Shown: in pieces, positions 53,480 to 64,000 of the stretch | How positions within the stretch are numbered: the stretch's first letter is position 1 | Layout of the letters: the number at the start of each line of letters is the position of its first letter | Assembly (NCBI GenBank): GCA_037447655.1 | Contig: JBBHKE010002689.1 | Span: 155,642 to 219,641 of the forward strand | DNA length: 64,000 nucleotides | From: Zygnema cylindricum | Lineage: Eukaryota; Streptophyta; Zygnematophyceae; Zygnematales; Zygnemataceae | Direction of reading: 5' to 3' | The notes under the pieces: model-generated | What the model saw: the letters and a program-made list of their open reading frames with translations, nothing else | Told to the model about the DNA's origin: nothing | The model's database searches: none | Program-made: the position numbers and the translations under genes

Positions 53480-54674
53480 TGTTGGAATTCAAGTATTTTC
53501 TAGGTCTAGAGATTGCCAAAAAAAAAAGCAAAATAGTAGATATTGACAGCCTGCCTCTAACTCCTCACTCAAGTCCCCACACTTGTCGCAGTCACTGAAG
53601 ACTAGAGGAGGAGTTAGCCATGGCTGCCTGTGCTATCTAGAGAGAGACAGGTAGTTGTTTTATAAGGTTTTCTCTAAAAGGGAGTTTTGACGGAGCCAGG
53701 ATTTGGTCCTGGTACTTGCCATTCGTCACACCTGCAACAACCGGTAACCTTATCCAGATAGTCTAAATTATATGATAGAGTATACGGGGTATGTTATTAA
53801 TATAAACAGCTACAATAAGACTAATTCATTTAACTAGAACTATATGCATACTGCATAGAAACAGTTGTGTAAAGTACGACGTACGGTACGGATACGAAAT
53901 AAATACCGCGCAGTTTGTTTGACGCCGGAAAGAATACCGCGCAAGTATTTATGACGTCCACGATTGAAATCCAAATTTGATCGGACAGCCGCGAAGGATG
54001 CCGAGATCGTGGAGTATGATTTTGGCGGTTTGCCATCACCGCCACATTGAGTGACACGTGGCAACACTACATTAGATTGCGGCAACTCCGGGGATTACGA
54101 AAACGAATCCGGATATGACACGTGTCAACATTTTGGCCATGTCGTACTATGGCCGTACATAAAGTACACCGGCACCTGTACTTTTCTGTTACGACACAGT
54201 GTTTTAATTGGTGCTGTACTTCAGTAGATAGAGTTTTAGAGGGAGATAGGACTTCGATAAATTTTGGATAGGCACTGCCTCTCCCAGAGAGCACCCTGTA
54301 TAAATGGCAAACTTTGGGCAGCCATAACTATCAATTTACTTGACCATTTTCAGTGATTCTTTTTGCTGCGGACTCAGGGGAGTCCAAGCTACACAGGGGT
54401 GTAGTCGGTCAGAGTTTTTGTCTGCCAGGGTGGCTGCATTTCTAAGGGAAAGTCAAAGTGGGTGAATGTGTCCAAATCTCATATTCTAACTTTGCATTCT
54501 GTGGTAGAACTGAGCACACAGAAAGTGTTATTTCACAGGGGTGAATCTATATTGGGGTTCTGACTGTCAAGGGGTCAGTCACTTGGGTTTATATCAACTT
54601 GGAGTCGGCACTATCTAGATTAGCTTCTTTTGGATTTGCATACTCTGAGGGCCAACGGAGGTCTCACAGTTTCA
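53480..54674 (+). repeat. B2 3' LTR
   Basis: Preceded by polypurine AAAATAAGGGGAG. Contains tRNA-like module 53687-53765 (minus strand) and hairpin GGACTCAGGGGAGTCC at 54370-54385. Confidence 0.92.
53687..53765 (-). other. tRNA-like module, antisense in B2 3' LTR
   Basis: Counterpart of 50503-50580 with a few substitutions; T-arm-like CCAGGACCAAATCCTGG intact. Confidence 0.6.
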
Positions 54675-57600
54675 AGAAGTCTCCGCTGAGGCATTCGTCG
54701 TGGCTTAGTTGAAGGATAGTATGTCGTAACTCTTGATTTGTTGAAATATACAATCGGGTTGTCTTACTCGGTTTGTACCGCTGCATGCCGTTGGCAGTTT
54801 GAACCAATATTTTTCCTTTGACGAGTTTTGCAATTGTGTCGTCGTCTAAGTATGCCGCCTTAATTCGGTCTAGCCACCTTTCGTCCACTTGCACCGTACT
54901 CGTGACAGTGTTGACTTTTTGGTCGTAAAGTTTGTCGGCTGCGATACTATCTGCTTTCACCGATTCATCCCTGAATTACTGTAATAGTTGCGATAGATCT
55001 GACGCGGTCAGCGCATCAACACCTGATCTCCTTGACAACGCATCGACATGATTTTTTTTACCGGGTTTGTATTCGATGGTTAACTTTCGTCCGAAAATTT
55101 GTAAGAATGTCATCCATCTAGCCTGTTTCTTGGATAACTTCGGTAGTGTTTGCAGATACTGTAACGCATTGTGGTTAGTAATCACCGTGATCGGCTCCCC
55201 TTGATCGTAACACTTCCAAACTTCCAACGCATTAATGATGGCTATCGTTTTCTTCTCGTGAGTTGCCCAATTAAGTTCCGCCACCTTAAGTTTACGACTT
55301 ACATAGGCGATGGGTTGTAGACCTCTTCCGTGATCTTGCATAAGGATTGCTCCAATAGCCGTATCACTCACGTCAGTGATTATTGTCCAAGGTAACTCCG
55401 GATTGGGAACCGCTAACACAGGGGCTGTAACCAACCGCTCTTTTAGCATGTTAAAGGCAGCCTCTTCTACTGTCTTCCACTCATAAGCCACGTCATTTTT
55501 GAGCAAATCCGTGAGTGGTGTGGCGATTTTTGCGAATCCCTCCACGAACCGTCGGTAGTAGGAGCATAACCCAAGGAAGCTCCTCAACTCCGTGATATTC
55601 TGCGGTTGTGGCCACTCCTTGGCTGCCTTAGTTTTGCTGGGATCTACCGCGATTCCATTCCGACTGACCACATGGCCCAAAAACGCCATCTCTTCCTTCA
55701 AAAACTCACATTTACTCATTTTGGCGTACAACTTATTCTCCCTTAGGATTAGTATCACAGTTTTCAGGTGATTGACATGGTCCTCTAGTGTTTCACTATA
55801 CACTAGGATGTCGTCCAAGAACACTATTACGAATGCGTCCAGATAATGCCGAAGATAGAATTCATCAAATACATAAAGGTAGCGGGGGCATTAGTCAATC
55901 CAAACGACATGACTAGGAATTAAAAATGACAAGACGCGACTGTATCGTGTCCTCAACGCAGTTTTCTCCACATCCTCCTCCGCAACCCGAAACTGGTGGT
56001 ATCCACTACGCAGGTCTATCTTAGAGAAATACCTAACACCCTTGAGTCTGTCTAATAATTCATTGATCTTGGGAAGGGGGGTATGCGTTTTTGATGGTTA
56101 ATTTATTTAGCGCTCGGTAGTCCACACACATACGAAAACCTTCATCTTTCTTGGACACAAAAAGAACGGGGACTCCATAAGGTGACTTGCTCGGTTCAAT
56201 GGCTCCGGCCTCGACCAACTCCGAAAGTTGTTTTTTAAGTTCATCTAACTTGGTATAACTCATCTTATACATCCTGTTGGTCGGGGGCACTGCCCCCGAG
56301 ACAAGTTCTATTTTGTGGTGTACGTCGCGTTTCGGAGGTAAACCTTCCAGGAGTTTCGGGGGAAAAACATCAGGATATTCTTCGAGAAGTTTTGTCACGA
56401 CTTCCTAAGCCTTAATGGAAGTCTTTCTTGCATCGTCACCTCTTTGGGAGTCGAAGTCGGGATCCTTTGTTGTCCACTCCTTCGGGACCTCCTCCATGGG
56501 TTGTACGACCGCCATTCCAATTGTTTCCCCTTTCTTGAGTGCCCTGTTAAGCTGTAAAGCCGAAAGCAAGCGTCCCTCTTCCAGACCTTTACCAGCCACT
56601 CCGATGTTTACCTCATACTCTTTTTTGTCTTTCCTGACCCTTATATACCTTCTTCCTCCAATCAATGATTGAATTCCACTTTTGAAGCCACGGCTTCCCC
56701 GAGATTACCTCATGATCCCCGAGCGGTAATACACGGAGTGTCTCATACCAATGAGAGTTCACCAAACTATTCGCATTCGAGGTGTGCAATGAGTGATCCC
56801 TATAGAGGTGCCATCGGCTAATTGGACCGATTGCTAATCTGGAACAACTATGAGAGGCAACTTCAACTTCTTCACCCTCTTCTCGTTGATGAAATTTCCC
56901 AACACTCCAGAGTGAACCATGAAGCTAGTTACGCTACCCCCAATCTTTCCTTGAAAAACGAAGGGGTCTCCACCTTTTCCAACTAATCTCATGACATTGA
57001 GTTTGCCTTTTCTGGAGTCTTTTCTCCTTGGGCATTCTCTAGCCATATGGTCAGGGGAACCACACTGGAAGCATAATCCATTTTGCCTCCTCTTCTGGAG
57101 CTCCTCGGGGGACAAGTCATTGGTCTTCTTCCTACTGGTCTTCTTCTTTCTTTTAATTCGTTGACCGAAGGTCCTCTCCTTATTGCTCCCGACTCATGGG
57201 GTCGACCATCATCCTTCAAACCTTCGTTCTACTCGATCCAAAATGGTATGACCTAGGGAGGTGAAGTCAATTGAATTGTGCGTTCCATAAATTGGACCGA
57301 GAAAGGCTACGAGACGTTGTTTCCGGTGAGCCATGCCACATCTTGTCGGATTGAAGCCTTGAGCTAAACATATCGTCAGCGGCTTCGTCCTCAGATCGTT
57401 GGAATCGAACCTTGCCTCTAAGAATCGTTGCGTGTATCTCAATACGGAGTGCCTTGTCTCAGCGCAAAAATTCCTATCTTGCGTTGCGTGTTCACGAGTT
57501 GCCGGAGTCACGAAGAGAACGGACAAACAAGGTCCAATTAGCGGGTACCTCGCCGTCTTTCACCATTGCCCTCCACCCCGCTCCTGCTTCCCCCTTCAGT

Positions 57601-57933
57601 AAACCTCCTGCATAGTTAATCTTATCGCGATCGGACAGGCTGGGGAAATTCTCCAGATAGTTCACAACCGAAAAAAACCACGCATCGAGATTCTTGGGTT
57701 TGGGAAGGTCGTACTCATCGGGCAATCTCAACTTTGGTCTCCTCAAATCTCTCACTGTGCTTTCGTGTGCTCGTTCACCAAGACGATTTTCCAAAGTTGC
57801 GACGGTGTCACTCAAGTGAGCGTTCTACAATTTGACGTTCTCCAATTCCCATAGGACTCGCTCCAACATATCAGTTGTGGAGACACCGTGACCTTCCAAA
57901 CTGTCGAGTCACGAGGAATGGCTCCGATACCGA
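54675..57933 (-). pseudogene. G gag, protease, RT, RNase H and integrase start
   Basis: From the right: primer-binding site CGGTATCGGAGC at 57922-57933 (two changes from the initiator-Met 3'-end site TGGTATCAGAGC); gag LRLPDEYDLPKPKNLDAWF (57740s) through zinc knuckle CFQCGSPDHMARECP (57030-57080); protease FMVHSGVLGNFI, where the catalytic Asp of DSG is His; [31 protein letters not shown] (56130-56190) and [16 protein letters not shown] (55780-55824); RNase H tether [20 protein letters not shown] and [15 protein letters not shown]; integrase HDECLSGDF at the B2 junction. Many frames; not functional. Confidence 0.9.
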
Positions 57934-58385
57934 TGTAAAATGAGTAACCTAGACACCACGTCTAAGATGTATAGCAGAATATTCCCAAAGATTCACTCGT
58001 AGCAACAGTAAAGCTACACAGTGTATACAACAAAAAACTGGGGCTTTATCAATCAGGAAGAGAATACAAGATTGCCTGCTCGCTGTCTGAAGTCTACTCC
58101 CAAAACGAGTGTCTATTTACTAAATCTACTCAATATTTAAACTAGCTACTTGCCGGTTAATGCGGTACTACAGCTGGTCAACTATGTACACTTGGACACA
58201 CTTTATTAATTGCATCCTTTCCACACTAGGTTCTAGAACTATACAATGCACTCTACATTTTGCTACGTTACTATGCTGCTAAGTTGCGTTGCTATGCTGC
58301 TATAATGCGCTAGTCTGACATCGCAGCTGCGCTGCTTTGACATCGCAACTACCGCAACTTTTCCACTCTGCTCCCATTCTGTACA
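57934..58385 (-). repeat. G 5' LTR
   Basis: 452 bp, TGTAAAATGAG...TTCTGTACA in plus orientation. Matches 45606-46049. Confidence 0.9.
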
Positions 58386-59099
58386 TACCTCTTCTATTTT
58401 TAACTAAACTCCTTTTGAAGCGTGGCATGGGACAAAACTGGATGTCTCTCATTTTTGCATTTTTTGGTGCGAATCATACTTCAAAATCCTTCCCCCTTCC
58501 AATAGTAAATTAGGTCCTTGAGCTATGCGAGGATTTTTTTTGGGATATTCCCCGAATTCGAAAGCATATCGTATTTGGTGCCCCTCTTCTAACCGCATTG
58601 TCACCACTCGTGATGTTTTTTTTCATGAGATTCCCCTTATATGTACCGTTGTACCCGAATTCCTCATCACTCGTTTACCTAGTTTATTCCCTCCTTACGA
58701 AACTCTCCCCTCTAATTCTATTACCACCTTGCTAATGCCCCCTTTAACCCCATCGAAAATACGCCCCCTTTAAACCTTCACATTTTCCCTATTTCTACAG
58801 TTTTTCCTCTTTCCACAGATTTTGTCTCTTCATCCAATTCCGGCGAAGAATTTTCCCTAGTACGCTCCACGATTTCCGGCGCTTCACCTCTCACTATACG
58901 ACTTGTTGCTGATGACGCGATGAACCTGGCCCTGACAAATATTCATATCGTTGTACGACCTGTTGTTGATGACGCGACTGTCTTGGACGGGACAAATTTT
59001 CCTGTCTCTGGTGACGCTTCGGTTCTTCTATCGACAAATGCCACGTCCTTTAGAGGTTACGTCGCCGGCATGTGCTTATCCTAATTCAGTCATAACTAC
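58386..59099 (+). pseudogene. K integrase C-terminal part
   Basis: Resumes after G with TPFEAWHGTKLDVSHFCIFWC, then MRGFFLGYSPNSKAYRIWCPSSNRIVTTRDVFFHE, the conserved copia integrase tail. Stops in the first 130 bp. The remaining 300 bp encode a serine/proline-rich linker to RT and are cut by D3 at 59099. Confidence 0.85.
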
Positions 59100-60126
59100 T
59101 GTTGTCCATAGCCTATTTCGGCCATGGATTACTCTCAGAAGCACCACAGACTACCCCTCAAACAGCTGTGTTTCAGACAGCACAGATTACTCCACAATAA
59201 ATAAAATACCCTCAAACTGCACCAATAGGCAGTATACTATAGAAAATGTAAGCTACCAAAGTTAAAGCCAAATTCATCGAGGAATCTAGAAGATATAAGG
59301 TCGAGAGTTTCATAAAAACAGTTGACAGCTTCACAAACTAACCACTTAGACCTCACACAAAATATTACAGAGATAACAGAATAGAATAAAACTATATTAG
59401 AGAGAACACTGAACAGAATGAAACTTCACACTCAAATATATTCTATAACATAGAATAACTCCACAAAGTTTCAAATGAAAGCACCAAACAGAGTGATCAC
59501 ACCAACAGGTCAAAGATACAGAAAACAGTTTGCCATTGCTTTGATAATACTTGACTGCGATACATAAAATAATCTAAGTCCTGCAAGTTATACTCAAAGA
59601 GTTCACTACCGAATGTATGGAGGTATACCAGCCATATTGTTTCTACTCTAATAAACTAATTAGCCCAAAAGGACAAACCTCTGTTGTACATAATATTTAC
59701 ACCGACATCTCCGCAATCTTCGTATGTCAGAAACCAAGCTTCCGCTAAGCAACTACTAAGATACCGAAAAATCATCATTACTCGGAATCTATTCTATTCA
59801 TATTACCCGCTGCTGCGTCAAGTGCGCTGTCACTACGGATCATGTAAAGATAACCGCAGCTGCGTTGAGTTAACTGCGTCGCAGCTCCGCCGTACCGGCG
59901 ACGCCTATTTTAACATTTCGTTTATTACACATCGGATCGCTTCGCGATCTGCCGTCCATTTGTCAATGCTTGTTCACTCCACTTAATGAGTCATTTACGT
60001 CACTTTAAATATATCTGTACGTTTGCTCCCCCAATCTGTGAAACAATTCAAACCTCTATATTAAATCCATTAAGTAATTATGTTCGAACTGTCTCGTACG
60101 CACGAAACTGACTTTTCAAAACAACA
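59100..60126 (-). repeat. solo LTR D3
   Basis: 1027 bp, TGTTGTCC...AAACAACA; flanks ACTAC and ATTAC (4 of 5). GGATCGCTTCGCGATCT hairpin near 59934. On the element strand its end carries ATGGCCGAAATAGG, a start codon (MAEIGYGQQ) equivalent to that in D2. Confidence 0.82.
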
Positions 60127-61122
60127 ATTACGCCGTTAACCCCACTTGCCGAAAAACTTGTCGTACGTCAAAGTACGAGCCTTTCACAACCGAGGTAGAA
60201 AATTCTCAAAAATCTTGTTCACGCCAACCTGGCGACGTCAAAGATCTACCCACATTAAATGTCGCATTCAAGCGCCTTGATGCTGGCATGTGGAGGCTTG
60301 CTGCTATGCAAGAGTAAGACGCATTGATGACAAACAATGCTTGGACGCTTTGTACTCTTTCACCAAACCATCGTGCGATTAGTTTCAAGTGGGTCTTCAA
60401 GATTAAACGATTGGCAGATCGTACTATCGACCGTTACAAGACACGACTCATTGCAAAAGGCTACTTACAGACAGAGGGCATTGACTACAATGAGACTTTT
60501 GCACCTGTCGCAAAACTTGACTCCATCCGTACAATTTTGTCCATCGCAGCTTTTCATGATTGGGAATTACAACAACTCGACGTCAAAACTACTTTTCTTC
60601 ATGGTAGTCTTGCAAAAGATATATTTATGGAACAACCACCTGGTTACACTATTTTTGAACCGAAACCCTTGTTTGTCATTTACGTAAGTCTATTTATGGT
60701 CTTAAACAAACACCTAGAGTTTGGCATCAAACCGTTGTCGCAATATTAATCAAAGAAGGATTTAGGGAAATCAGTGCAGATCATGGGATTTATATTAGAG
60801 GTACAGGTGACCAATTAATCATCATTATTATTTACGTAGATGATTGAATTCTCACAGGTTGTAGTAAGTCCTCTATTCATCAAGTCAAAGGCATCCTCTC
60901 ATCCTATTGGCTTATGACCGATTTAGGCGATCTTGACTATTGCTTAGGCATCACTATTTTACGTCAAAGGTCTGTACGCATTTCGCAAATGAGTCAAGAG
61001 CACTACATTTTTGATCTTCTTGAGCATTTTGACTTGTGCGATTGCAATTCAGTGCCTACTCCTTTTGATCCCAATACCACTCTCACCAAAGTGTCCTCGA
61101 TGGGAATGCCCAAGGAGATAAA
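60127..61122 (+). pseudogene. K reverse transcriptase
   Basis: AISFKWVFKIKRLADRTIDRYKTRLIAKGY, IDYNETFAPVAKLDSIRTILSIAA, QQLDVKTTFLHGSLAKDIFMEQPPGY, then after a frameshift near 60685 SLYGLKQTPRVWH, IIIIYVDD followed at once by a stop, TDLGDLDYCLGI and NSVPTPFDPN. Ends in the A3 insertion at KEIN. Confidence 0.9.
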
Positions 61123-62114
61123 TGCAATTCTGTGTCTTCCATTAGACTACACAATTCAAGAAGCCTCTAGATAGTTGTTAACTAACCCACATCCAATGGC
61201 AACCACTACTAAAGCAAACAAGTTGACAATCTGACTACACTCGTGTGCAGCTTGGACTCCTCTGAGTCCGTAGGAAAAAGAATCTCTAAAAACGCCCAAC
61301 CAGGCAATAAGTTATGGGGTGGCAAAGATGCCAATTTTATACAAACTCTCAAAGAGAGAGAGGACTATCTACCAGATTTTTCTAAGTCCTAGTTCCCTCT
61401 CACAACCCCTCTTTACTGACTGTACGAACGAATCATATCACTGTACAGTACAAGAAAGTACTACCACCAATATACTTTCTATACGGCCTCTGTACGACAA
61501 GGCCATTAAGCGGACGCGTGTCCACTTTTCACTCGTCCGTATGTTCATCGTAATTCCCACGACCAAATGTTATTTCTCCACGTGGCGCCAGGTCATGCCA
61601 TGTCACAAAACGCCAAAGTGACAATTCCGGGATCTCGGTGATGATGTCTGCCGTTGGATAAAAGTAGGCATTCAATCTTGACCGTCGAAACAAATGTGTG
61701 ATTCATTTGTTTCGTGCGGTATTATGTTCGCAGTGTATATAGCTAGTTCTATGTCTTTTCATTTGTATTTCTGTTAATCGGTTTGAAGATCGTAACATAG
61801 TTTAAATATTAATCATACCCTATATACTTTAACGAACTTCTACGACAGACCGGTTAGAGTTGACGGCTACGCCTCGTACTGCCGATCGGGTGTTCGAGTC
61901 CTGCCGAACTCAACCTTTTGTTAAGAGTGACATAAATCACTCTTCAGTTCTGCTTATTAGACTGAGGCAACCATGGATTTCTTTCTCTCTCTCTCTCTCC
62001 TCCAGTGACTACAACAAGTATAGGGGATAGAGAGGAAAGGTGAAAGCAGACTGCCTGCTCTTTTATTTTATTTTAGACCTAGAAAATATCCTATAAATCT
62101 AGCGATTTTCAACA
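61123..62114 (-). repeat. A3 3' LTR (N)
   Basis: 992 bp, TG...CA. GGACTCCTCTGAGTCC near 61255, GTAC/ACGT promoter region, tRNA-like module and U3 block with purine/pyrimidine arms around GACTACAACAAGTATAGGGG (reverse of the conserved loop). Confidence 0.92.
61845..61914 (+). other. tRNA-like module, antisense in A3 3' LTR
   Basis: GACCGGTTAGAGTTGACGGC, then GCCGATCGGGTGTTCGAGTCC. The B-box keeps GTTCGAGTCC; the hairpin is weaker than in J. Confidence 0.6.
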
Positions 62115-62139
62115 CTCCCCTTGTTTTCTAGTCTAATTT

Positions 62140-64000
62140 TCACTTTTCTATTAGTCCACATTTTTCTCTGCAATATTTTAATTTGGGAGAGGGCACATGT
62201 TTTGTCATCATATCAGCCACCATTTCTTCATCAGATCTATACACAAGATTTGCCATTTTTTTATCAACTTTCTCCCTCACAAAGCTCAATATTATGTCCA
62301 TATGTTTAGCTTTGAAATGATGTTTTGGATTGGCTACAATAGCAATGACAGCCTGATTATCACAAAAAACTTCATGCACTCCCTCTGTCATTTACCCCAG
62401 TTCTTGCAACAAGGACTTGACCCACATTAATTCTTTCACAACAGAACAAGAGGCCATATACTCAACCTCCCTAGTAGACTGAGCAATCACCTTTTGTTGC
62501 TTACTGCTCTAACAGCAAGCACCTTCCCCCACATACAATACTTATCCAGAAGTGCATCTTCTTATAGGTGCACCTCCATAACTGGCAGCACTCCAAGTAG
62601 TGACATTATTGTGCTCCCCTCCCAAATGCAACCATAACACTCTGGTTCCCACTAGATATCTCATGACTCTCTTGGCTGCCTCCCAATCTCTCTTCCTAGG
62701 AACGTTAAGACTCATAATGAGGACTCCTACCGCTGCCGCTATGTCTGGCCTTGTACAGTTCATAAAGTAGATCAAACTTCCTACGTCCTGTCTATAAGGA
62801 ATAGACTTCAAAAATTCTCTCTCCTCTAGACTCATCTGACCATCTAAGATTATCACAACTCTTTCTACACTCCCATCACTTACTTTCTTCAAGTCTATGG
62901 GAGTGGTACAACTGTTTGCTTTCTCCATCTGGAATTTTTGAAGCATATTTCTTATTGTTTCGTTCTGAGTGAGTCTTATGATCCTTTTCCCCCTATCTCT
63001 TTCCATTTGAGTTCCCAAAATATATCTTGCCTCCCCTAAATCCTTCATGTCAAATCTGCTTCTAAGATATTTCTTCAACTTATCGATGTTTTCCAAAGAC
63101 TTACTTAAAACGAGCAGATCATCCACATAGATTGCAATAAAGATCACACCATCCTCATCTTCAAACATATAGATAGAATGGTTAGAACTGATACGGATAT
63201 ATCCCAGACCAATAAGAAACTCATCTAGTTTCTTATTCCACTGTCGGAGAGTCTGCTTAAGTCCATATAAGGACTTTATGAGCCTGCAGACTTTGCTCTC
63301 TTCCCCATTCTCCACAAACCCCTCCGGTTGCCTCATGAAGATTTCTTCCTCTAACTCACCATTGAGGAAGGCGGTCTTAATGTCCATCTGATGTATCTCC
63401 ATGTTTCCCAATGCTACTGGACTGAGGAGAATCCTTACTTATGGGAACTGAACAACTCAAGCAAACGTCTCCTCATAGTCAATCCCCTCCTTTTGGGTGA
63501 ACCCATTTGCTACCAAAGGAGTCTTATATCTTTCAATCGTATTATTTGGGTTCAGTATTAGTTTAAATACCCATTTACAGCCAATAGGTTTCCTGTCTAG
63601 AGGACATTCTGCTAGCTCCCAAGTATTTGCTTCTATGATGGAAGCCATCTCATCATTTAAGGCTCTAATCCATATGTCCTTTTCTGAGCAGTTCACTGCC
63701 TCCAAGTATGACTGAGGCTCATCAGGATGGGATAGCTTAGTTACCTTACGAGCAGCTTGTTTCTCTTCTATCGTTTTCCTGCTCCTTCCTCCCTCAAACT
63801 TTGAAGCTAAAATAGAGGGATGTCTTTGGTTTCTCCTTACTATCTCATGGTCTCCCCTATAAATGGAAGTAGGGTTCGGTTCTTCCACTTCTGTCTCCTC
63901 GAAGTCCATAGGAATATGTGAGGTATTCGGTTGCTCTCTTATCTTGGATCTCCCCTGAATTTGAAATCATTATCTCACCAATATCTCTTTCGAGAAAGAC
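62140..64000 (-). pseudogene. A3 pol fragment (RT and RNase H)
   Basis: RT N-terminal region with KWVFKLILNPNNTIERYKTPLVANGF and IDYEETFA (63457-63640), a stop, then MDIKTAFLNGELEEEIFMRQPEGF, SLYGLKQTLRQWN, IYVDDLLVLSKS and RNase H TTWSAASYGGAPIRRCTSG in one frame (62542-63411); RNase H end FCDNQAVIAIVANPKHHF at 62140-62391. A stop after CTSG and a disrupted RNase H middle show decay, and the SDAS motif is SAAS. Upstream parts are beyond the window. Confidence 0.9.

Larger units (their letters stand above)
50296..54674 (+). mobile_element. B2, gag-only LTR retrotransposon
   Basis: LTRs 50296-51490 and 53480-54674, both 1195 bp and very similar. Flanks AAAAG (50291-50295) and AGAAG (54675-54679), 4 of 5. 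Inserted in G integrase between CLSGDF and FWGDK. Same internal organisation as B1: gag plus patchwork ORF, no protease, integrase or full RT. Confidence 0.9.
45606..58385 (-). mobile_element. G, Ty3/gypsy chromovirus with nested insertions
   Basis: LTRs at 45606-46049 (3') and 57934-58385 (5'), about 445 and 452 bp, with target duplication TACCT at 45601-45605 and 58386-58390; the K integrase text continues across. Order on the minus strand: initiator-Met-type primer-binding site, gag with zinc knuckle, protease, RT, RNase H, integrase, chromodomain, then an extra reading frame before the 3' LTR. Solo LTR D2 and gag-only element B2 lie inside. Decayed, with many stops. Confidence 0.92.
36388..61122 (+). 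mobile_element. K, old copia split by six or more insertions
   Basis: A plus-strand Ty1/copia element whose pieces appear in order: 5' LTR 36388-36841, gag to 37419, gag/protease 42366-43001, integrase pieces 44031-44554, 45282-45605 and 58386-59099, and RT 60127-61122. Between them lie a hAT element, LTR M, LTR L, chromovirus G, solo LTR D3 and, at the right, element A3. The protein text is continuous across most junctions. Its 3' LTR is outside the window. K is the oldest layer of this stack. Confidence 0.88.
61123..64000 (-). mobile_element. A3, A-type copia leaving the window
   Basis: 3' LTR 61123-62114, polypurine tract CTCCCCTTGTTTTC read in reverse, and pol from RNase H back to the RT N-terminus. 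Target site in K RT; the 5' part and second target duplication are outside. The LTR retains the ATGGAAGACACAGAATTGCA end. Confidence 0.92.

Overview
This window looks like a repeat-rich nuclear segment of a streptophyte genome (a land plant or charophyte relative; a bryophyte, lycophyte or alga fits at least as well as a flowering plant). The evidence is Ty1/copia elements, a Ty3/gypsy chromovirus, two BED/hAT transposase relics, one multi-exon gene with GT-AG introns, and primer-binding sites that match the anticodon arm of plant-type initiator tRNA-Met. I see no prokaryotic or organellar features. The only convincing host gene is a seven-exon gene at 30417-36081 for a secreted nucleoside-phosphorylase-like (bark-storage-protein-like) protein of about 397 residues. 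Its upstream region carries a diverged duplication and many GTAC motifs.

Layout. 1-12951: an old copia (C) holding a solo-LTR-like piece (D1), a gag-only element (B1, TSD GCTTG) and a nearly intact copia (A, 5677-12113, TSD TTAAA) with one uninterrupted 1449-codon gag-pol frame. 12952-17517: relics of two minus-strand copias (O, H). 17518-24453: LTR I cut by a 10-N assembly gap, then a decayed A-type copia (A2) carrying solo LTR J. 24454-25340: BED/hAT pseudogene. 25341-30300: mostly featureless AT-rich DNA, then the duplicated upstream region. 30417-36081: host gene. 36388 to the end: one copia (K) split by a spliced hAT element, LTR M, LTR L, a chromovirus (G, 45606-58385, TSD TACCT, itself holding solo LTR D2 and gag-only element B2), solo LTR D3 and element A3, which leaves the window. 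TSDs and resumed reading frames reconstruct the nesting order.

The most unusual finding concerns the copia clade A/B/C/I/J/M/L/N. (1) The gag start codon lies about 20 nt inside the 3' end of the 5' LTR, and the primer-binding site lies in the gag coding frame. It is complementary to the anticodon arm of initiator tRNA-Met, so half-tRNA priming like Drosophila copia and yeast Ty5 is expected. (2) Nearly every LTR carries, in U3 and always antisense to the element, a tRNA-like module with A-box and B-box sequences. (3) The same LTRs share a U3 hairpin whose stem differs between families while its loop is conserved, and a second small hairpin downstream of the TATA box. (4) One family (B) is a repeatedly mobilised gag-only derivative with a patchwork second ORF. 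The chromovirus G also has an unrecognised extra reading frame downstream of its chromodomain.

All boundaries and identities were read by eye. No alignment, folding or database search was run.
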